This document shows, piece after piece, positions 58,502-64,000 of a stretch of DNA of 64,000 nucleotides (the stretch's first letter is position 1; every line of letters starts with the position of its first letter). Position numbers and translations under genes: made by a program. Under the pieces are notes generated by a model, which saw only the letters and a program-made list of their open reading frames with translations, was not told where the DNA came from and searched no databases. This DNA comes from Clostridium celatum DSM 1785 (GTDB taxonomy: Bacteria > Bacillota > Clostridia > Clostridiales > Clostridiaceae): NCBI RefSeq assembly GCF_000320405.1, contig NZ_KB291655.1:37266-101265 (forward strand). The letters are read 5' to 3'.

Positions 58502-60280
58502 CTATTTATTCTCACTAAGCTTAATAAACTCTTCTATGTCCTCTTCGATTGTTTTAAGTGAATTTTCCCAGAATGTTTTATTATGAATATCAATTCCTAC
58601 AGCCTTTGTTATATCTGCAATTTTATTTTTTCCTGTAATAGATAAAAGTTTTTCATACTCACTTGTAAAACTTTCTCCCTTATTAATATATTCTGCATAT
58701 AAACCTTTTGCAAATAAAAGCCCAAATGCATAAGGGAAATTGTAGTAATTGTAATTAGCATCATAATAATGCGGTTTCCATGTCCACATATATGGATGTA
58801 AGTATTCTGGATCTAACCCATCCCCATATGCTTCTCTTTGTGCATTAAGCATAAGTTCTTTTATTTGTTCTACTGTTAAAGAACTTTCTTTTCTAGCTTC
58901 AAAAACTGATTTTTCAAATAAAAATCTTGAATAAATATCTACAATAACTTGAGTACAATCACAAATTTCAGCTTCTAATATTGCAAGTGCTTCTTCTTTA
59001 CTAGCTTCCTTAATTGCTGCCTTCTTTATAATTGTTTCACAAAATGTAGATGCTGTTTCTGCTATTGGCATTGGATATTCTGAATTTAATGTAGCTTCAT
59101 TCTTTAAACATTCTCCATGGAATCCATGGCCAAGTTCATGGGCCATAGTAACTACATCTCCAAAACTTCCACTATAATTTAATAATATTCTACTTTCACC
59201 TATAAAGTGAAGTCCAGCACAAAATGCTCCTCCAACTTTTCCTTCTCTAGGTTCTACATCTATCCAACTATTATCCATTGCTTTCTTTGCATAATCAGCC
59301 AAGTGGTCACTAAATGTTCTAAAGTTTTTAACTACAAATTCACAGCCTTCTTCATAAGTAAATTTCATATCTGCATTAGATACTGGTGCATATAAATCAT
59401 ACCAAGGTAATCCATTTTTATGTCCTAATAATTCTGCTTTTTTTCTAAGATATTTTCTAAATACAGGTAAACTTTCCTTCATTGCATCAAGCATTGCATT
59501 TAAAGATTCTTCATCCATTCTTGAATCTATAAGAGTTTTTTCTAGTGGAGATTTATATCCTCTAAAATTACAAACTGTTAAAACTTCTCCCTTAATTCCA
59601 TTAAGAGAAGCTGCTACTCCTTCTTCCACCTTTTTATAAGCTTCTATTTCAGCTTCATAAGCTCTCTTTCTTACTTTAGCATCCTTATCTTCGGCCATAT
59701 TTAAAACTACTGTTAATGGATATTCTTTTTTTACCCCATCTTCATCAATTTCAACCATTAAAGATGAAATTAGATTATCTTTTAGCTTACTCCACGCATT
59801 TGAACCTGTATTTTTCATATTAGCAATTATGTTTTCTTCTCTATCACTTAATAAGTATTTACTTTGATCCACTACATTTTTTAATACAAACTCATGTGCT
59901 TTTAATAATTCAGATTGATTTATTACTTTATCTATATCAGTTATAGAACTAATATATCTTTCTATCTTTGTTGATGCTTCAACTATATTAGTTAATTTCT
60001 TTTCAAATACATCTGAATATTTAAGTGCTTCTGCATTTTTTGTATTTACACTTATATTAAGTTCTATAAAACTACCTAATCTTGATACTAAATCTGTTAA
60101 TTTTGAAAATCTTTTTATATATTCTTCTAATTTATCTATAATATTTTCATTATCTGTTACAATTTTATCTACCCATTTATTAATATCATCTATTTTATTA
60201 TCTAATTTTTCCATATCGATTTTAAATTCATTACTATGAAATGATGGATATAATTCTTTTAAACTCCAATTTAAATTCAT
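58502..60280 (-). CDS. pepF: Oligoendopeptidase F (M3)
   Basis: A 592-residue M3B metallopeptidase of full length. The N-terminal helical domain is followed by the zinc motif VTMAHELGHGFHGE and, downstream, ETASTFCETII, the third-ligand Glu of the family. The C-terminus has PHYYDANYNYYNFPYAFGLL, a PepF hallmark. It degrades peptides of 7-17 residues in the cytoplasm. GGAGTAAAA precedes the ATG. Confidence 0.94.
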   Translation of the reverse strand: MNLNWSLKELYPSFHSNEFKIDMEKLDNKIDDINKWVDKIVTDNENIIDKLEEYIKRFSKLTDLVSRLGSFIELNISVNTKNAEALKYSDVFEKKLTNIVEASTKIERYISSITDIDKVINQSELLKAHEFVLKNVVDQSKYLLSDREENIIANMKNTGSNAWSKLKDNLISSLMVEIDEDGVKKEYPLTVVLNMAEDKDAKVRKRAYEAEIEAYKKVEEGVAASLNGIKGEVLTVCNFRGYKSPLEKTLIDSRMDEESLNAMLDAMKESLPVFRKYLRKKAELLGHKNGLPWYDLYAPVSNADMKFTYEEGCEFVVKNFRTFSDHLADYAKKAMDNSWIDVEPREGKVGGAFCAGLHFIGESRILLNYSGSFGDVVTMAHELGHGFHGECLKNEATLNSEYPMPIAETASTFCETIIKKAAIKEASKEEALAILEAEICDCTQVIVDIYSRFLFEKSVFEARKESSLTVEQIKELMLNAQREAYGDGLDPEYLHPYMWTWKPHYYDANYNYYNFPYAFGLLFAKGLYAEYINKGESFTSEYEKLLSITGKNKIADITKAVGIDIHNKTFWENSLKTIEEDIEEFIKLSENK

Positions 60281-60298
60281 TTTTTACTCCTCCCAATT

Positions 60299-61288
60299 CT
60301 ATTTTAAAATTTCATCTATTAAATTTAATTCTTCATTTGTAAAATCTAATTTATTAATTGCTAAAACACACTCTTCAATTTGACTAACCTTACTAGCTCC
60401 TATAAGAACTGAAGTAACATTATTACCTCTTAATACCCATGATAAAGCCATTTGAGATAGCTTTTGTCCTCTATTTGCAGCTACTTCATTTAATCTTGAT
60501 ACTTTTTTTATTAACTCTTCATTTATATCACTTGCTTGTAAAAATCTACTTTCACTAGCTACCCTAGAATCACTTGGAATACCATTTAAATATCTATCAG
60601 TTAATCTTCCTCCAGCTAAAGGTGAAAAAGCAATACTTCCTACTCCTTCTTCTTTTAAAACATCTAAAAGCCCATCTTCAACCCATCTATCAAGCATAGA
60701 ATATCTTGGTTGATGTATAAGACATGGTGTTCCTAATTCTTTTAACACTTCAATTGCCCTTTTTGCTTCTTTAGGCTTGTAATTTGAAATCCCTACATAT
60801 AAGGCTTTTCCTTGTCTTACTAGTAAATCTAATGCAGACATAGTTTCTTCAATTGGTGTTTCTGGATCTGGTCTATGATGATAAAAAATATCAACATAAT
60901 CTAAACCTAATCTTTTTAAACTTTGATCTAAACTTGATACTAAGTATTTTTTTGATCCCCAATTTCCATAAGGACCTGGCCACATATCATATCCAGCTTT
61001 TGAAGAAATTATCATCTCATCTCTATATGATTTAAAATCATCTTTTAATATTCTACCAAAATTAGTTTCTGCAGAACCATATGGTGGGCCATAATTATTT
61101 GCTAAATCAAAATGAGTTATTCCTAAATCAAAAGCTTTTCTAACCATAGCTTTGCTATTTTCAAAATTATTTATATCACCAAAGTTATGCCAACATCCTA
61201 AAGAAATAGCTGGCAATAATAATCCACTTTTCCCACACCTTCTATATTTCATATTGTCATATCTTTTTTCATTTGCTACATAAACCAT
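60299..61288 (-). CDS. Aldo/keto reductase (YghZ-like)
   Basis: A 329-residue NADPH-dependent AKR. The catalytic Asp/Tyr are in HFDLANNYGPPYGSAE, the Lys in IISSKAGYDMWPGPYG and the His in DIFYHHRPDPETP. NADP-binding segments ISNYKPKEAKRAIEVL and VLIGASKVSQIEECV are present. It resembles the L-glyceraldehyde-3-phosphate / methylglyoxal reductase branch. It reduces aldehydes; the substrate is not certain. AGAGGGGGAT precedes the ATG; it lies 18 bases upstream of pepF and may be in one operon with it. Confidence 0.9.
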   Translation of the reverse strand: MVYVANEKRYDNMKYRRCGKSGLLLPAISLGCWHNFGDINNFENSKAMVRKAFDLGITHFDLANNYGPPYGSAETNFGRILKDDFKSYRDEMIISSKAGYDMWPGPYGNWGSKKYLVSSLDQSLKRLGLDYVDIFYHHRPDPETPIEETMSALDLLVRQGKALYVGISNYKPKEAKRAIEVLKELGTPCLIHQPRYSMLDRWVEDGLLDVLKEEGVGSIAFSPLAGGRLTDRYLNGIPSDSRVASESRFLQASDINEELIKKVSRLNEVAANRGQKLSQMALSWVLRGNNVTSVLIGASKVSQIEECVLAINKLDFTNEELNLIDEILK

Positions 61289-61413
61289 ATTTTATCCCCC
61301 TCTTATATAATTCCATATTTTATATTATATACCTATATATAAAATAATACCATTTTCTTATTTGTTAAATTTTACACGCTAAATAGTAGCTATCATTTTA
61401 TATAAAAAATAAA

Positions 61414-61447
61414 CTTTAAGTAGTTTTAATAATTAAAACTACTTAAA
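61414..61447 (-). terminator. Terminator of the DUF2238 gene
   Basis: CTTTAAGTAGTTTT pairs perfectly with AAAACTACTTAAAG, followed by TTTATTTTTTATA on the minus strand. Confidence 0.88.
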
Positions 61448-61487
61448 GCTCATAAAATTTATTAATCAATATTTATAATAGCTTTTA

Positions 61488-62198
61488 TTATTTATCGATT
61501 TTAACTTGTAATTTTTCAATCCATCCCTTTTTATACTTTAATGATATATATCCAATAATACTCATTATAAATGCTCCAAGGGCATCAACTATTAAGTCTT
61601 TCATAGTATCTACCAATGCAGCTCTGCCAATAAGTGCTTCACCACTTTCTAAAGCAAACTTTTGCATATTTAATCCTAATACTCCATCAAAAGTAAATTC
61701 ATATATTTCCCAAACTACTCCTAATGTTACTGCAAAACAAAATGAGAATATAACTACAAATAATGGACTTAAATTCATAGGAACTTCCTCTGTCTTGTTT
61801 AATAATGTTACAAAAGAAAACCCTAAAGCCCCAAGCATAGCTCCACTAAATGTATGCAAAATAGTATCCCAATGAGGTACATTATAATAAAAACTTTTAA
61901 CTTCTCCTAAGTAGATTGCACAATATAAAAATATTGTGTATAAAATAAGCATATTAGATGGTATATCTATCCTTAATCTATGCTTTAACATCCCTGGTAA
62001 CAACATTGCTACAACACCTAAAATACATTGAGTTAGCATTAAAACATAATCACTTTTTATACGAACAAATGGTTCATTTGGATTCATAATAGTTGGTGCC
62101 TTAGCAATTGCATAAATTAAATAAACAATAGTAGAAATTAACGAAAGCATTACAAAATAATTTAATATCTTTTGCCAATTAATTTTTCTCTTTTTCAT
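61488..62198 (-). CDS. DUF2238 (YjdF-like) membrane protein
   Basis: A 236-residue protein with six or seven membrane helices. The motif PHWDTILHTFSGAMLGALGF and the later GVVWEIYEFTFDGVLG followed by DTMKDLIVDALGAF match the DUF2238/YjdF family. The charged residues lie within or next to helices, suggesting a catalytic or ion-binding site; function is unknown. AAGGAGAG precedes the ATG. It is divergent from asnA. Confidence 0.83.
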   Translation of the reverse strand: MKKRKINWQKILNYFVMLSLISTIVYLIYAIAKAPTIMNPNEPFVRIKSDYVLMLTQCILGVVAMLLPGMLKHRLRIDIPSNMLILYTIFLYCAIYLGEVKSFYYNVPHWDTILHTFSGAMLGALGFSFVTLLNKTEEVPMNLSPLFVVIFSFCFAVTLGVVWEIYEFTFDGVLGLNMQKFALESGEALIGRAALVDTMKDLIVDALGAFIMSIIGYISLKYKKGWIEKLQVKIDK

Positions 62199-62362
62199 TT
62201 TTCTCTCCTTGCTAGTAATATAATATAAGTAAAAATCTATACTATATAATTCTAAAATTATATTTTCAAAACACTATTCTATATTAAAAAATGATAAAAG
62301 TAAAATAATATACCGTAATATTTGCAATATTAACAAATTTTTAATTATTTTCATTTTTCCTA

Positions 62363-62391
62363 TTTACACTTTTTACTAACTATTATATTAT
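62363..62391 (+). promoter_or_regulatory. Promoter of the asnA leader
   Basis: TTTACA (62363-62368) and TATTAT (62386-62391) are 17 bases apart. Transcription would start near 62398, just before the T-box leader. Confidence 0.65.
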
Positions 62392-62397
62392 ATATAT

Positions 62398-62788
62398 CAA
62401 AGATAAATAACAGCGTTGATAGAAAAAAGTAGTTTTTATGATCTCTTAAAGCGAGCAAGGGATGGTGTAAGCCTTGTAAGAGTAGTTTTAATGAAAAACA
62501 TTCTTGAGCTTCTAACCGAAAGAGTGAAATCTGAAGATTAAATTGAAATTGCATCTTAAAAGGAAATACCTTTTCCTTGCGTCAAAGGTGTAAGTTCGAT
62601 TTGCCAAATTAAAATTTGGAATCTCACTTATCTCACTTAAGTAGACTTAGACGGGGTCTGACCGTTAAAAAGGAACAGTCTTGAATTTGTATTCAGCACT
62701 GATTGAGATAGTATATTTTTATACTAATTTAGGTGGTACCGCGGAAGTAACCTTTCGTCCTATATATTTTAGGACGAAAGGTTTTTTT
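62398..62788 (+). ncRNA. T-box leader of asnA, long form
   Basis: The T-box sequence AGGTGGTACCGCGG (62731-62744) is followed by a strong terminator: CCTTTCGTCC pairs with GGACGAAAGG, then seven T residues (62751-62788). Stem I contains GCGAGCAAGGGATGGTGTAAG with a typical distal loop, and a likely specifier AAC (Asn) at 62514-62516 in CTTCTAACCGAAAG. The leader is about 390 bases. It fills most of the 620-base gap before asnA; 62199-62362 holds only promoter sequence. Confidence 0.93.
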
Positions 62789-62819
62789 ATATTATTTATT
62801 ATTTTAGGAGGAATATTTT

Positions 62820-63845
62820 ATGAAAGAACAATTAAAATCACAAGTTTTTGTACCAAAAAACTATAAATCAAGCTTATCTTTAATAGAAACAGAAGTAGCA
62901 ATAAAAAAAGTTAAAGATTTTTTTGAAAGTAAGCTTGCCGAAATATTAAATCTTACAAGAGTTTCAGCTCCATTATTTCTTGATCATAACTCTGGATTAA
63001 ATGATAATTTAAATGGAATAGAAAGACCTGTTAGCTTCGATATGCTTGCAATAAATGATAGCAATTTGGAAATAGTACATTCTTTAGCTAAATGGAAAAG
63101 ATTCGCTCTTCACAGATATGACTTCAAAGTAGGAACTGGCTTATATACTGATATGAATGCTATAAGAAGAGATGAAGAACTAGATAACTTACATTCAATA
63201 TATGTTGATCAATGGGATTGGGAAAAAGTTATATCTAAAGAAGATAGAACTATAGAAACATTAAAATCTACAGTAAATAAAATATTCTCAGTATTTAAAG
63301 CAACGGAAGACTTTATTTGCTCTGAATATCCATCACTTGATAAAATTTTACCTGATGAAATTACTTTTGTTACATCTCAAGAACTTGAAGATATGTATCC
63401 TTCTTTAAGCTCTAAAGAAAGAGAAAATGCTATATGTAGAGAACATAAAGCAGTATTTATAATTGGTATTGGTGATACATTAAAATCTGGAGAAAAACAT
63501 GATGGTAGAAGCCCTGATTATGATGATTGGTCATTAAATGGAGATATTTTATTCTACAATCCTTTATTCGATACTGCTATAGAACTTTCATCAATGGGTA
63601 TTAGAGTAGATAAAAAAGCCTTAGATTATCAACTTACTAAAGCTGGTTGTGAAGATAGACGTACTCTTCCATTCCATAAAGCTTTATTTGAGGATAAACT
63701 ACCACTTACTATGGGTGGTGGAATTGGACAATCAAGAATCTGTATGTTCTTTTTAAGAAAAGCTCACATTGGTGAAGTACAAGCATCTATTTGGGATGAA
63801 TATACTCATGAAAAATGTGAAGAAGCTGGAATTGAACTTCTTTAA
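62820..63845 (+). CDS. asnA: Aspartate-ammonia ligase (asparagine synthetase A)
   Basis: A 341-residue class II synthetase-like enzyme of full length. [20 protein letters not shown], the substrate region [20 protein letters not shown] and the C-terminal ATP motif [16 protein letters not shown] are all AsnA. It makes asparagine from aspartate, ammonia and ATP in the cytoplasm. TTAGGAGGAATATTTT precedes the ATG. Its T-box with an Asn specifier shows control by uncharged tRNA-Asn. Confidence 0.97.
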   Translation: MKEQLKSQVFVPKNYKSSLSLIETEVAIKKVKDFFESKLAEILNLTRVSAPLFLDHNSGLNDNLNGIERPVSFDMLAINDSNLEIVHSLAKWKRFALHRYDFKVGTGLYTDMNAIRRDEELDNLHSIYVDQWDWEKVISKEDRTIETLKSTVNKIFSVFKATEDFICSEYPSLDKILPDEITFVTSQELEDMYPSLSSKERENAICREHKAVFIIGIGDTLKSGEKHDGRSPDYDDWSLNGDILFYNPLFDTAIELSSMGIRVDKKALDYQLTKAGCEDRRTLPFHKALFEDKLPLTMGGGIGQSRICMFFLRKAHIGEVQASIWDEYTHEKCEEAGIELL

Positions 63846-64000
63846 TATACAATTACTTATACATTTAAAAAAATCACTTTATATTAAATAAGTAATTATA
63901 TAAATAATTGGCTGTATTTAAGAATAATGTTGATATTAACCTAACTCTTAACACAACCTTTTTAATTTTTAATCGAGTAGGAGGAAAATAATTATTTTAT
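63846..64000. other. Intergenic tail with the edge of a next gene
   Basis: AATTACTTAT (63851-63860) pairs with ATAAGTAATT (63888-63897), a weak hairpin after asnA with no good T-tract. AGGAGG at 63979-63984 looks like the ribosome-binding site of a gene starting just past base 64000. Confidence 0.4.

Noticed and set aside
62590..62625. tRNA-like T-arm (GTTCGATT) in the asnA leader
   Set aside because: No acceptor, D or anticodon arms can be built around it; it is part of the leader RNA.
62360..62866. Short frames inside the asnA leader on both strands
   Set aside because: They overlap T-box structures and lack ribosome-binding sites; the region is explained by the leader RNA.

Overview
The window is AT-rich, roughly a quarter to 30 percent G+C by eye. 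It carries strong AGGAGG or GGGGG ribosome-binding sites, many intrinsic terminators and Gram-positive leader RNAs: a T-box, a TPP element, a tandem glycine aptamer and a manganese aptamer. Together with an LPXTG-anchored hyaluronidase-type enzyme, NlpC/P60 and C39 exported proteins, ThiW/ThiT uptake and AsnA, this points to a chromosomal segment of a Clostridium sensu stricto species. I do not assign a species. No rRNA, tRNA, CRISPR array, insertion sequence or intact prophage was seen.

Layout. 1-3.6 kb: an ABC exporter operon (exported membrane protein, ATPase, partial permease). 3.8-9.2 kb: a glycine-riboswitch-controlled UPF0126 transporter, small unknown proteins, a beta-hydroxyacid dehydrogenase, a MATE exporter and a degenerate J-domain membrane protein. 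9.4-15.9 kb: a giant cell-wall-anchored protein with two GH84 domains. 16-23.3 kb: a PIN protein, a coiled-coil protein, an SH3/NlpC-P60 hydrolase, L-lactate dehydrogenase, an orphan histidine kinase and D-amino-acid aminotransferase. 23.5-26.7 kb: pncB and an M32 carboxypeptidase, each broken by one missing base. 26.8-36.3 kb: GNAT, a C39-like peptidase, a DUF7916-type protein, mntP behind a yybP-ykoY manganese riboswitch, hydantoinase and lacZ with a large palindromic operator.

36.4-46.6 kb: DUF3783, a two-gene DNA-repair-like module (radical SAM plus DUF4130-type partner) whose promoter is overlapped by a LexA box, phage-flavoured orphan proteins, plsC and the sbcD-sbcC exonuclease pair. 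46.9-53.8 kb: thrS behind a T-box, then a TPP-riboswitch thiamine salvage operon (thiD-thiM-tenA-thiT-thiE-thiW). 53.9-64 kb: a HAD hydrolase, DUF2232, a DEDDh exonuclease, a NERD-like membrane protein, an orphan mannose-type EIIA, pepF, an aldo/keto reductase, DUF2238 and asnA behind a long T-box with a likely AAC (Asn) specifier.

Working together: thiamine salvage rather than de novo synthesis, manganese efflux switched on by its own metal, glycine-responsive transport, amino-acid-starvation control of thrS and asnA, and host-glycan degradation (GH84, GH2) are readable directly. The least understood functional unit is the SOS-controlled radical SAM/DNA-metabolism pair at 37.1-39.2 kb. Three genes of 40-54 codons are also annotated.
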